NCBI GenBank assembly: GCA_002368645.1
Contig: DFEE01000011.1
Span: forward strand, 1 to 38,862
Origin: Bacteroidales bacterium UBA3810
Lineage (GTDB): Bacteria > Bacteroidota > Bacteroidia > Bacteroidales > Paludibacteraceae
Direction of reading: 5' to 3'
DNA: 38,862 bases
Every line of letters starts with the position of its first letter. Positions within the stretch are counted from its first letter, which is position 1. The notes beneath the pieces were generated by a model that was given only the letters and a program-made list of their open reading frames with translations, ran no database searches and was not told the DNA's origin. Made by a program: the position numbers and the translations under genes. Below, piece by piece: positions 6,689 through 13,828 of this stretch.

Positions 6689-7036
6689 ATGAATATTGAG
6701 GATTACAGGGAATACTGCCTGTCGTTAGGGACGGATGTGGAGGAGAAACTGCCGTTCACCATGTTCAAGAGCGGCGAGAGCGTGCTTGTTTTCTATGTCT
6801 GCGGACACATGTTCGCGTTCTTCGACTGCGCCGACTACTCCGTTGTGACGCTCAAATGCCAGCCCGAACGAATAGACGAACTGAAGGCGCAATACGACTG
6901 CATCGGCAAGCCCTATAACGAATCCGCCAAATACTGGCTGGGCATTGATCCCCGTACCGCGCCGGACTCCCTGCTCAAAGACCTCACCCGCAACTCCTAC
7001 GAGCTCGTCAAAGCCAAATATACAAAGAAGAAATAA
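6689..7036 (+). CDS. MmcQ/YjbR family DNA-binding-like protein
   Basis: A 115-residue protein with the MmcQ/YjbR pattern: 'MNIEDYREYCLSLGTDVEEK', 'LPFTMFKSGESVLVFYVCGHMF', then 'KCQPERIDELKAQY' and a C-terminal 'SYELVKAKY'. The family has a double-wing (CyaY-like) fold and is described as DNA-binding; its cellular role is poorly known. Length is normal and the gene looks intact. Partial copies of its 5' part occur at 7949-8005 and 9114-9164, so the locus has been duplicated and broken. It probably shares an operon with the CPBP gene and the DUF3667 gene. Confidence 0.9.
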   Translation: MNIEDYREYCLSLGTDVEEKLPFTMFKSGESVLVFYVCGHMFAFFDCADYSVVTLKCQPERIDELKAQYDCIGKPYNESAKYWLGIDPRTAPDSLLKDLTRNSYELVKAKYTKKK

Positions 7037-7044
7037 ATCAATAG

Positions 7045-7947
7045 ATGATACAAAGAAACCCAAATAAAAAGCCCTCCAAGATTGCCCAATGGTGGCAGCG
7101 TGTACGCCAAAAGGCGCAGCAGGCGCGTACCTATACCCACGACCAATACGAGGAACTGCATCGCAAGCAGAAGAACTACGATGCGGACGCTTCCGAAGAA
7201 CAGGAAGAGACACGGCAACCCGAGCGAATAACCATGCTGACTGTCGTCCGTATTCTGCTTGCCGAATTCGGAGAAAAGGAATACTGGCGCACGCTATGGC
7301 ATCTCATATGGCGACCCGGCTATGTGATAGCAGACTTTCTCAACGGCAAGCGTAGGAAGTTCTTGCGTCCCTTCCAGTTGCTCATAGGCACCAGCCTCTT
7401 ATTAGCTATAGCCCTCTATATCGTGCCGGCAGAGAAAAAACCGCTTGTCTCGCTTGAGACAAGTCTGAGTCAGCAGTTGGCGGATAAGAACTATACGCGG
7501 GATTTATCCCCTGAAGAAACGGAAGCTTTTAACAACGCCGTGCACAAAGTGGCGCATGCCTTAGACTCGTATTACGAGTGGCTCGACGAGCATTTAGCAA
7601 TTGGGCTGCTCATCAAATCCATTATGTTTATCTTCTTAACATGGCTGCTCTTCCGCAAGTCACCACGCGAAGGAAATCCCTTCGTAGATGATGCCACCGG
7701 AGACAACAAAGTAAACTATAATTTCGCAGAGATATTTACAGCACTCATCTTTATTATTGCGCAACTGCAGATGATTAATGTACTATGGGTGTTAGTGGCA
7801 GGATGGTTCGTTCCTTTTTTCGAATTCCACCCCTATGCTTATCCCGGTTTTCTTATCAATATCATCGCCTTTATTGATTTCCAGCAGCTGTTCGGACGCA
7901 AATGGTATAGCACCCTCTGGCGCACCCTGCTCTGCGTGATCTGGTAA
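7045..7947 (+). CDS. DUF3667-like membrane protein, probably 3'-truncated
   Basis: The first 60 residues are basic and Gln-rich (a cytoplasmic tail). Then comes the DUF3667-like core: 'WRTLWHLIWRPGYVIADFLN', 'GKRRKFLRPFQLLIGTSLLL', a periplasmic or cytoplasmic loop, and further membrane segments near 190-205, 225-245 and 255-275. The protein stops abruptly after 'RTLLCVIW', inside what would be another membrane segment. One base later begins a fragment of the MmcQ/YjbR gene. This suggests that a recombination event replaced the 3' end of the gene. Function unknown. Confidence 0.65.
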   Translation: MIQRNPNKKPSKIAQWWQRVRQKAQQARTYTHDQYEELHRKQKNYDADASEEQEETRQPERITMLTVVRILLAEFGEKEYWRTLWHLIWRPGYVIADFLNGKRRKFLRPFQLLIGTSLLLAIALYIVPAEKKPLVSLETSLSQQLADKNYTRDLSPEETEAFNNAVHKVAHALDSYYEWLDEHLAIGLLIKSIMFIFLTWLLFRKSPREGNPFVDDATGDNKVNYNFAEIFTALIFIIAQLQMINVLWVLVAGWFVPFFEFHPYAYPGFLINIIAFIDFQQLFGRKWYSTLWRTLLCVIW

Positions 7948-7948
7948 C

Positions 7949-8005
7949 ATGGGCACAGACATGGAGGAGAAACTGCCGTTTACGGCGTTCCGTAAAGACC
8001 TATGA
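7949..8005 (+). pseudogene. MmcQ/YjbR gene fragment 1
   Basis: An 18-residue frame reading 'MGTDMEEKLPFTAFRKDL' matches residues 14-27 of the intact protein at 6689 (GTDVEEKLPFTMFK). It ends at TGA 8003-8005. It lacks both the N-terminal and the larger C-terminal parts of the family. It starts one base after the truncated DUF3667 gene, marking a recombination junction. Confidence 0.75.
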
Positions 8006-8041
8006 ACATCGTATATAATGTCAAATAACAATTTCGGAAAT

Positions 8042-9103
8042 ATGAAAAGGATAAAACTATGGATAATTGCCATTACTGCCTGTGTTGCAGTGATGAGCAG
8101 TTGCAGCAGCAACGAGCTGACGCCGACACCTAAAAGCTATTTCACGCTTTGGAACGACTGCGAGGCGCTGACGGCTCTGCAGGAGTATGTGGAGGATGTG
8201 ACCAACCCCAATTCCGTGAATTTCATTGCGGAGAGTGACCGCATCGCCACTTTCGACATGGATGGCACGTTTGTTGGTGAACTGTACCCCTCTTATTTCG
8301 AGTACAACCTGCTGGAGTACCGTGTGTTAGACGACACGGCTTATAGCAGCAAAGCGCCGGAAGACGTGCGTCAGACCGCACAGGAGATACGCGATTTTGT
8401 GCGCAACGGAACCAAACTGCCTGACCATTTCGACATGAAACACGCCCATGCCGCTGCCAAGGCGTATGCAGGTATGACATTGGCGGAGTTCGACCGCTAT
8501 GTGAAGACGTATGCCGCCAAACCGGCCAACGGCTTTACGGGCATGACGTACGCTGAGAGTTTCTACAAGCCCATGTTAGAGGTGTTCAAGTATCTGGAAG
8601 CGAACGGTTTTACGTACTATGTAGTGTCCGGTTCGGACCGTTTCATCTGCCGTGCGCTGACAGAGTCTATCGGTATTGCGCCCAACCGCGTGATAGGCAT
8701 GGATGTGCGCCTGCAATCAACCTCGCAAGGCACCGAAGCGGGTGTCAATTACACCATGGGCAAAGAGGAGAATATTGTCCGCACTGACGAACTGATTATC
8801 AAGAACCTGAAGACCAACAAGGTGCTGCAGATTGTGCAGGAGATAGGCAAAGTGCCGGTATTGTCGTTTGGCAACAGCGGCGGCGATTGCGCAATGCATA
8901 ACTATTGTCTGGGCAATACGGAACACAAGACGCTGGCGTTTATGCTCATTGCCGATGACGAGGCACGTGACCATGCCAACCGCGAGAAAGCGCTCAAACT
9001 GGGCGACCAGTGGCGCAAAGACGGCTATATTGTCATTTCCATGCGCGATGACTTCAAAACCATCTACGGCTACGGCGTAGAGAAAACAGATTTCTCGTTT
9101 TAA
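8042..9103 (+). CDS. HAD-superfamily phosphatase lipoprotein
   Basis: The start at 8042 gives a clean lipoprotein signal (MKRIKLWIIAITACVAVMSSC, lipidated Cys21); an earlier ATG at 8018 would add eight residues and spoil it. The mature protein is a phosphoserine-phosphatase-like HAD hydrolase: motif I 'TFDMDGTFVGE' with the nucleophile and acid/base Asp pair, motif II 'YYVVSGSDRF', and motif III/IV 'LSFGNSGGDCAM'. A helical cap lies between motifs I and II. It probably dephosphorylates small molecules in the periplasm. MmcQ/YjbR fragments flank it on both sides, so it may have been inserted into that locus as a unit. Confidence 0.88.
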   Translation: MKRIKLWIIAITACVAVMSSCSSNELTPTPKSYFTLWNDCEALTALQEYVEDVTNPNSVNFIAESDRIATFDMDGTFVGELYPSYFEYNLLEYRVLDDTAYSSKAPEDVRQTAQEIRDFVRNGTKLPDHFDMKHAHAAAKAYAGMTLAEFDRYVKTYAAKPANGFTGMTYAESFYKPMLEVFKYLEANGFTYYVVSGSDRFICRALTESIGIAPNRVIGMDVRLQSTSQGTEAGVNYTMGKEENIVRTDELIIKNLKTNKVLQIVQEIGKVPVLSFGNSGGDCAMHNYCLGNTEHKTLAFMLIADDEARDHANREKALKLGDQWRKDGYIVISMRDDFKTIYGYGVEKTDFSF

Positions 9104-9113
9104 TGTATAGTAC

Positions 9114-9164
9114 ATGAACATTGAGGATTACAGGGAATACTGCTTGTCGTTAGGGGCGGATGTG
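9114..9164 (+). pseudogene. MmcQ/YjbR gene fragment 2
   Basis: The first 17 codons read 'MNIEDYREYCLSLGADV', identical to the start of the 6689 gene except one residue. After codon 17 the similarity ends abruptly and the frame runs on into AT-rich DNA containing a terminator. This is the mirror half of fragment 1, on the other side of the HAD gene. Confidence 0.8.
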
Positions 9165-9224
9165 CACTTGCTAAAGTACAACAGAAAATTAATATGTGCA
9201 AATAAAATTGCTATAACTCTTTTC

Positions 9225-9250
9225 GCCCGAGCTAATCCCTCGGGCTTTTT
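9225..9250 (+). terminator. Strong Rho-independent terminator
   Basis: A perfect 7-bp GC-rich stem (gcccgag 9225-9231 with ctcgggc 9239-9245), a 7-base loop and five T residues. It would end transcription of the HAD gene and the preceding accessory genes. Confidence 0.9.
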
Positions 9251-9280
9251 AATGCCACCCTACTTAACACACATACAACT

Positions 9281-9352
9281 CACTGAATAGACACTGAATA
9301 GACACTGAATGGATACTGAATGGACACTGAATGGACACTGAATGGACACTGA
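9281..9352 (+). repeat. 11-bp tandem repeat, six copies and a partial
   Basis: Six units of cactgaatgga or close variants (9281, 9292, 9303, 9314, 9325, 9336) are followed by a diverged partial copy. Early units carry 'ataga', later ones 'atgga', and one begins with t. The unit length is not a multiple of three. The array ends exactly where the truncated ABC-ATPase frame begins, and supplies its ATG. Confidence 0.95.
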
Positions 9353-9815
9353 CAGCAACGCGCCCACACGTATCTTCTTCATGAACGAAGGTATCATCTA
9401 CGAGGACGGCACGCCCGAACAGATCTTCGAACACCCCGTCCATTCGGCTACCAAGGCGTTCGTCAACCGCATCCAGAAACTCGTCTATGAGATTGACTCG
9501 GACGACTTCGATTACCTGCAGATCCACACCGGGCTCAACCAGTTCTGTCTCAAGTACAACATCACCGAGAAAGCCGACCGCGCTTATTCGCTCATCGAGG
9601 AGATGCTCTTCACCCACATGCAGTCTTTCCGTCCGCTCACGCTGCGTCTGACGCACACCGAACTCTCCGGCGTGACGGCATTAGATTTCATGGTGGAGCA
9701 CCTCAGCGAATCGCCTCTGACCGACGCCGCCCGTGCCTCCCTCCGTCCGCAGGTGAAGGAACTCATCGAAGAACCCACCACCCGCGGCTTCCGCATCAAA
9801 CTGATTATCGAGTGA
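9342..9815 (+). pseudogene. Truncated amino-acid ABC transporter ATPase (C-terminal part)
   Basis: The 157-residue frame matches the C-terminal end of polar-amino-acid ABC transporter ATPases: 'TRIFFMNEGIIYEDGTPEQI' is the segment just after the H-loop, followed by 'FEHPVHSATKAFVNRI' and the extra domain found in Bacteroidota homologues. Walker A, Q-loop, signature, Walker B and the H-loop itself are all missing. The first codons come from an 11-bp repeat array rather than from the gene. It cannot hydrolyse ATP. High G+C relative to its surroundings supports a separate origin. Confidence 0.85.
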
Positions 9816-9878
9816 TGTACGAAGTACAAAGAGCCTAAGCTATGCGGACACCAGATGGTCCTGCCAGAGATCTCGTAC

Positions 9879-9926
9879 ACCTGCTCGGTTGTGTATAATT
9901 GACTACACATTTGAACCCGGGCAGGT
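9879..9926 (+). other. Two-part imperfect inverted repeat
   Basis: ACCTGCTCGG (9879-9888) pairs with CCGGGCAGGT (9917-9926) with one G-T wobble, and inside it TGTGTA (9890-9895) pairs with TACACA (9904-9909). No T run follows, so it is not a terminator. It lies 60 bases past the broken ABC gene. The paired-helices-with-spacer layout could be a recombination site remnant or an RNA structure; neither can be shown. Confidence 0.45.
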
Positions 9927-9963
9927 CAAGAACAAGTTGCCATTAACTTAAGAAAATTTTAGT

Positions 9964-9999
9964 CAAAAAAAAGTGTGCACGGGAAACACCCGTGCACAC
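9964..9999 (-). terminator. Rho-independent terminator of the 10016 lipoprotein gene
   Basis: A perfect 11-bp stem (gtgtgcacggg 9973-9983 with its complement at 9989-9999) has a 5-base loop. On the minus strand it is followed by a run of T residues (A run at 9965-9972 on the plus strand). It begins 16 bases after the minus-strand gene ends. Confidence 0.92.
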
Positions 10000-10015
10000 C
10001 CATACTGACCGTCAG

Positions 10016-10435
10016 TTATTTGAAATCGCGATACCAAATTTCTTCATCAACGATTGGCGTTTTGTCTGTATTGCGGTACATCAGTTTGACGCGCACACCC
10101 TTTAGATCGCGAAAGCCCTTACCGTAACCTTCTTTCGCTTCAATCTCGTCCATAGCGGCGTTGATTGCGGCTTGGCATTTCTTGTCGCATTGCGAGGCGG
10201 TACCATTTACGATAAAATACTTCGAGCCATCGGTAATCGGAGATTTGGCTATCTCGTTGATTTTTTCCTCGATGGTCGGATAAGCGAAGAGCGCATAGTT
10301 GGTCAGAACAACTTCGTCCTGACCGTTGGCATCCGCATCAACGCAATACACACGGTCACCTGTTACAATTTCTTCACACGCAGTGAAGGCAAACATAGCC
10401 ACGCAGGCTACTACTGCAAATAAGATCTTTTTCAT
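10016..10435 (-). CDS. Predicted lipoprotein, 139 aa
   Basis: MKKILFAVVACVAMFAFTAC is a classic lipoprotein signal with Cys20 lipidated. The mature domain of about 119 residues has two further Cys (CDKKCQ) that may form a disulphide and a C-terminal beta-rich segment (VRVKLMYRNTDKTPIVDEEI). I do not recognise the family. It is monocistronic: its own promoter (10583-10613) gives a leader of about 140 bases, and a strong terminator follows. The long leader contains an ATTAAC/GTTAAT hairpin near the start and may carry post-transcriptional control, but no known riboswitch is evident. Confidence 0.8.
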   Translation of the reverse strand: MKKILFAVVACVAMFAFTACEEIVTGDRVYCVDADANGQDEVVLTNYALFAYPTIEEKINEIAKSPITDGSKYFIVNGTASQCDKKCQAAINAAMDEIEAKEGYGKGFRDLKGVRVKLMYRNTDKTPIVDEEIWYRDFK

Positions 10436-10582
10436 AATGGTTTTGTTTTTAATAGTTAGTAATAGTATTAAACTTGATTAAACTCGGTTAGTCCGGATAA
10501 ACCGTCTGACGGAGTGCTGTAATCCTGACTCGGTATGTATTCGCATCCATATTAACGGAGTTAATCTACCACAAATCCGCTG

Positions 10583-10613
10583 CAAAGTTACAGTTTTTTT
10601 TGGATATATGCAA
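10583..10613 (-). promoter_or_regulatory. Promoter of the 10016 lipoprotein gene
   Basis: On the minus strand TTG (10613-10611, context TTGCAT) is 20 bases from TAACTTTG (10590-10583), followed by CA. Predicted start near 10577, about 140 bases from the start codon. Confidence 0.75.
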
Positions 10614-10664
10614 GGTTTTGGGCTAAAATTGTTCGGGAAAGTTGATTTTTTGTGGCTTTATGTA

Positions 10665-11180
10665 CTAATCTGTCGGTTGTTGGGTGTTTTGCTCGGCTTT
10701 GAGGGATTGATAGACCATGGAGCGGATGAAGTTGTCGAGGCGGAAATAGCGCTTCGGGGCGTGGGTGGTTTTGTCAATCTGAGCTTGCGGGTCGGGACGC
10801 GTGCCGCGAGTGGATGGGAGTTGGGCTTTGTAACGTTGGCGGTAGTCGGTGAGCAGGGTAAGGGCTTCCTCTTTGGTGAGATACATGGGACGAGGCGGAA
10901 AGACGGAGACGGCAGGTGTGGTCTCGGGTTTCTCCGCATCGAGGATCTCTTTGGTCATAAGGCAGGCTTGGCGGAAGAGGTTGATATGCTCCAGCTCTGC
11001 GCCCTGCGGCGGGTTCTTCTTGTAGTCACGCGGATTGCGGACGGCATAGGACTCCTGTATGCCTTCATGGATGATGCGACCGTCTTCAGCACGGTATTTC
11101 TTCATTCGGTTGATGATGCCTTTGCGTTCAAGTGCGCCGTGAATCTCACGGACAGGGTGTTCAAGGATAGTTTTTGCCAT
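10665..11180 (-). CDS. Unknown cytoplasmic protein, 171 aa
   Basis: The protein is basic and polar, begins 'MAKTILEHPVREIHGALERK', contains 'AELEHINLFRQACLMTKEIL' and 'RPMYLTKEEALTLLTDYRQR', and ends in a Gln-rich tail. It has no signal or membrane segment. No family is recognised. The start at 11180 is the first ATG; an in-frame TTG at 11207 falls within the inverted repeat just upstream and is less likely. The promoter at 11381-11411 implies a leader near 195 bases. A plus-strand frame of similar length over the same DNA is a shadow. Confidence 0.7.
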   Translation of the reverse strand: MAKTILEHPVREIHGALERKGIINRMKKYRAEDGRIIHEGIQESYAVRNPRDYKKNPPQGAELEHINLFRQACLMTKEILDAEKPETTPAVSVFPPRPMYLTKEEALTLLTDYRQRYKAQLPSTRGTRPDPQAQIDKTTHAPKRYFRLDNFIRSMVYQSLKAEQNTQQPTD

Positions 11181-11198
11181 ATTGTTGAGTGTTTTTTG

Positions 11199-11218
11199 AT
11201 CCGCCAAACTTGGCGGAT
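11199..11218 (-). promoter_or_regulatory. Perfect inverted repeat in the leader of the 10665 gene
   Basis: ATCCGCCAA (11199-11207) and TTGGCGGAT (11210-11218) are perfect complements separated by two bases. The repeat lies about 19 bases before the minus-strand ATG at 11180. With only a two-base loop, it suits a dimeric protein operator at least as well as an RNA hairpin. There is no T run, so it is not a terminator. Confidence 0.55.
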
Positions 11219-11380
11219 ACTGTTATTTTGTTATACAATGTCAGGCACGAAATCGGCTGAATTACGTACAAATAACATAGTAATCACCTACTAACCACTT
11301 ACTATATATAGCTTACGTTCCGCTTGCATATAGCTTAACGATTACTGATAAATAGAAGAGGGATAGTTGCAAATCGTGTA

Positions 11381-11411
11381 CAAAGATACTGCTTTTTTTT
11401 GAGATATGCAA
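11381..11411 (-). promoter_or_regulatory. Promoter of the 10665 gene
   Basis: Minus strand: TTG (11411-11409, context TTGCAT), 20 bases, TATCTTTG (11388-11381). The stretch 11181-11588 has no gene. It holds this promoter, the inverted repeat at 11199, a direct repeat of atatagctta (11306-11315 and 11328-11337), and the plus-strand promoter at 11497. Confidence 0.75.
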
Positions 11412-11496
11412 GAAAAAATCAATCTTTTTTCCCGAAAAATGTGTTTTTAATTGGTAATAAATAACAGCAATTTGTGATACGGATAAGTGAGAGGTA

Positions 11497-11527
11497 TTGC
11501 ATATGTCAAAAAAAAATTGTAATTTTG
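11497..11527 (+). promoter_or_regulatory. Promoter of the 11589-12950 operon
   Basis: TTG (11497-11499, context TTGCAT), 20 bases, TAATTTTG (11520-11527) followed by CA. Predicted start near 11533, about 55 bases before the ATG at 11589. Confidence 0.8.
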
Positions 11528-11588
11528 CACGGTCTTAGCACTAAAGCGTAACACCGTTGATAGATTAACCACCAAAATATATATAATT

Positions 11589-11786
11589 ATGAAATTAAAG
11601 ATGATTATTGGTGCCATTTTGGCAGTAGCCGCAGCGTTTAGACTGCTTTGTTTATTCGGCATTATTCCGCTGACCTTTATCTCCGACCAATGGGAACATG
11701 TTTATGAGCCTTATATTGCTGCAGGAATAGTGCTCTTTGTCGGCTCCTTTATTTGTATTGACAGTTACAGGCATTTAAAGAAGTGA
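11589..11786 (+). CDS. Small two-helix membrane protein, 65 aa
   Basis: Two hydrophobic segments (about residues 5-27 and 40-60) are joined by a short loop 'PLTFISDQWEHVYEPY' and followed by a basic end 'YRHLKK'. No family is recognised. It is the first gene after the 11497 promoter and lies four bases before the regulator gene, so the three genes to 12950 form one operon. It could be a membrane partner of the tethered regulator. Confidence 0.75.
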   Translation: MKLKMIIGAILAVAAAFRLLCLFGIIPLTFISDQWEHVYEPYIAAGIVLFVGSFICIDSYRHLKK

Positions 11787-11790
11787 GAAC

Positions 11791-12270
11791 ATGCCTTCTG
11801 ATTTATTATTCGCCGGAGTATTGATATTGGTGACTCTCACAATTGCCATAGGCATCGTAGTCCTCGGTGTGCGTATTGAAAGGCTAAAGAAAGCATTGGA
11901 AGATGCGCGCATCAAAGGGGCTATCAACCTGCAAGGCGCCGAACGACAACAAATGGTTCTCACCCGCCAATTATCCGCACAAGCCAAACATAAACCGGTC
12001 GGTCAGCTTCCACAAGAACTTAAACAAATCTTTGCCGATAAGGTACAGCGTTTACACGAACGCTACCCCACTCTTACAGATGCTGATATGACCATACTCG
12101 TGATGTTGGGTATAGGCCTGGATAATCAAGCTGTCATCACCTACCTCGATATGACCAAAAGAACGTACTACAAGCGACGCCAAATAACTTCCAAGCGGCT
12201 TGGTATCAATGCGACTGAATTAGATACCTATGCCCGCGAGAATATAAACCCTCATTATTCCAACATCTAA
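11791..12270 (+). CDS. Membrane-anchored LuxR-like HTH regulator
   Basis: Residues 5-28 form a single membrane segment. A basic, coiled-coil-like stretch (about 29-65) follows, then a C-terminal helix-turn-helix of the LuxR/GerE-like type at about 94-140 ('YPTLTDADMTILVMLGIGL', 'VITYLDMTKRTYYKRR', 'KRLGIN'). The layout puts the DNA-binding domain in the cytoplasm. There is no receiver or TPR domain, so signal input would have to come through the membrane part or a partner. Its two neighbours, both membrane proteins, overlap or abut it. The HTH call is by pattern; DNA contacts are not shown. Confidence 0.7.
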   Translation: MPSDLLFAGVLILVTLTIAIGIVVLGVRIERLKKALEDARIKGAINLQGAERQQMVLTRQLSAQAKHKPVGQLPQELKQIFADKVQRLHERYPTLTDADMTILVMLGIGLDNQAVITYLDMTKRTYYKRRQITSKRLGINATELDTYARENINPHYSNI

Positions 12271-12950
12271 TGAAACCAGCTACCCAAATCAATCTCATAG
12301 CCTACGGAGGTGCTATAGGTGCACTCAGTATGCTTTTCGCCTATAGCTATTGCGCAATACTCTTTCATGACAAACCAACCATTCTCATCGCCGTTTTTTG
12401 TGCATTTATAGGCATTTTTGTAGCAGAATATCGGATTTGGAAAAAACATAATAAAGTATTCTGCCCCATAACCGAAGAGGACAAACAACAAACCGATTTC
12501 TCGAGGATTGAATTGAGTAATCGGTTTAGTTGGGGGTTTGTTCTTTATTTGATTATCTACATGGGGATTATCTTTCTAATGTCGTGGTATTTCATGGTTA
12601 TGGAAGAAGGAACTTCTATTCGGCATCAATTGATTCTGTGGGGCGTGATAATTACCTTTTTTTTAGTAATATACGCCCCTTCCATCTGCTCTATATGGAA
12701 AAACAAGTATATCCTTGAAAATAACACGCTCATCATAATAGAGTACAACTACTTTCTTAAAGAGTCTGAGATTCGTATTCCTCTATCAGCGATAGATGAG
12801 GTCTATTTGGAGGCACAATTAGTAAATCCCTACATCACGAAAGTTGTCATACGTGTACAAGGAATAGAAAAGAAACTGAACAGTTACTCGTATCCGATTA
12901 GATTAGCCAAGGAGATTCAACTTCGCCAAAAATATTCGTCTATTGCTTGA
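12270..12950 (+). CDS. Membrane protein with C-terminal PH-like domain
   Basis: Four hydrophobic segments (about 8-30, 37-55, 88-110, 120-142) come before a soluble C-terminal part of about 80 residues rich in beta strands ('NKYILENNTLIIIEYNYFL', 'EIRIPLSAIDEVYLEA'), which resembles bacterial PH-type domains. The start codon shares one base with the previous stop. Its 3' end overlaps the convergent SDR gene by 11 bases. Function unknown; the operon suggests a link to the tethered regulator. Confidence 0.65.
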   Translation: MKPATQINLIAYGGAIGALSMLFAYSYCAILFHDKPTILIAVFCAFIGIFVAEYRIWKKHNKVFCPITEEDKQQTDFSRIELSNRFSWGFVLYLIIYMGIIFLMSWYFMVMEEGTSIRHQLILWGVIITFFLVIYAPSICSIWKNKYILENNTLIIIEYNYFLKESEIRIPLSAIDEVYLEAQLVNPYITKVVIRVQGIEKKLNSYSYPIRLAKEIQLRQKYSSIA

Positions 12951-13746
12951 AAAACGAAATACGTTTCATCGCAGCAAAAATAAGCCAATCAGGTAAGTGA
13001 TTGATAATTGGCACAATGATATAGTTCCATGCTCCGGGCATACACCTCTTTTTAGAACGGAAAAAGAGCACTTTGAGTACGCGTTTGACAAGTCGTTCAG
13101 GCGACATCGTGATACCGAAAAAACGAAGAACTTTTCCAAAGTTAGGACCAAAAGGCAATAACCCAGTGTCCGTTGAGCCCGGAGTAACAGCCAAAACCCG
13201 TACACCATGGGGTTTTAACTCATACCATAACGCCTTGGAGAAATTGAATACATAGCCCTTTGATGCATTATAACAGGCTATAGAAGGCATCGACATCCAT
13301 GCGGACATAGAACTCATATTGAGAATATAGCCCTTTTTATGTCCTGTAGGGACCTCCCTAAGTACCATTTTAGCAGCTATTAGACGGCACAATTTGGTGA
13401 GTGTTACCACATGCAACATCAACAATGTTTCTATCTTACGAGGGTCGGTTTTGACAAAAGCATCAAAAATCAAAACGCCGGCATTGTTGATAAGCACTTC
13501 TATGTCGAGTTGCTCCTTATCGCAGAAAGCTACCAACTGTTCAGCAGCATCCTGCGCCGTCAAATCCAAGTAAAAAGGAATCGCCCGCACATGATACTCC
13601 TTTGTCAGATGCTCTGCAAGCACCTGCAGTTCTTTTTCCTGATTGCTTACTAGCAATAGATTGTACTGATAATCACGGGCTAATGCCGTAGCATATTGTA
13701 ATCCGATACCGCTACCGGCACCCGTAATAAGGGCAAAAGCATGCAT
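12940..13746 (-). CDS. Short-chain dehydrogenase/reductase (SDR)
   Basis: A classical SDR of 268 residues: the cofactor motif TGAGSGIG (8-15), NNAG at about 87-90, the catalytic Ser in 'LNMSSMSAW', and 'YNASKG' with the Tyr and Lys. The segment after the active site, 'VTPGSTDTGLLP', is normal. The C-terminus has a hydrophobic helix (IIVPIINHLPDWLIFAAMKR) that may attach it to the membrane. The substrate is unknown, though SDRs of this shape often act on lipids or steroids. It has its own promoter at 13770-13799 and overlaps the 12270 gene tail to tail. Confidence 0.9.
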   Translation of the reverse strand: MHAFALITGAGSGIGLQYATALARDYQYNLLLVSNQEKELQVLAEHLTKEYHVRAIPFYLDLTAQDAAEQLVAFCDKEQLDIEVLINNAGVLIFDAFVKTDPRKIETLLMLHVVTLTKLCRLIAAKMVLREVPTGHKKGYILNMSSMSAWMSMPSIACYNASKGYVFNFSKALWYELKPHGVRVLAVTPGSTDTGLLPFGPNFGKVLRFFGITMSPERLVKRVLKVLFFRSKKRCMPGAWNYIIVPIINHLPDWLIFAAMKRISFFKQ

Positions 13747-13769
13747 ATTATTTGATATTTTTCACGTTG

Positions 13770-13799
13770 CAAAAATACAAATTAATTTGGATATTTCAA
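13770..13799 (-). promoter_or_regulatory. Promoter of the SDR gene
   Basis: Minus strand: TTG (13799-13797), 19 bases, TATTTTTG (13777-13770) followed by CA. The start site would be near 13764, leaving a leader of under 20 bases. Confidence 0.65.
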
Positions 13800-13828
13800 A
13801 ATAAAAATCAGGACAGCATTTTAAAATC

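Noticed and set aside
9879..9926. tRNA gene or fragment
   Set aside because: The TTGAAC-like stretch suggested a T-arm, but there is no acceptor stem or anticodon arm.
10608..11294. 228-codon plus-strand frame
   Set aside because: Antisense to the 10665-11180 minus-strand gene, which has a promoter and sensible composition; the plus frame is Gly/Val/Arg-rich, as expected for a shadow.
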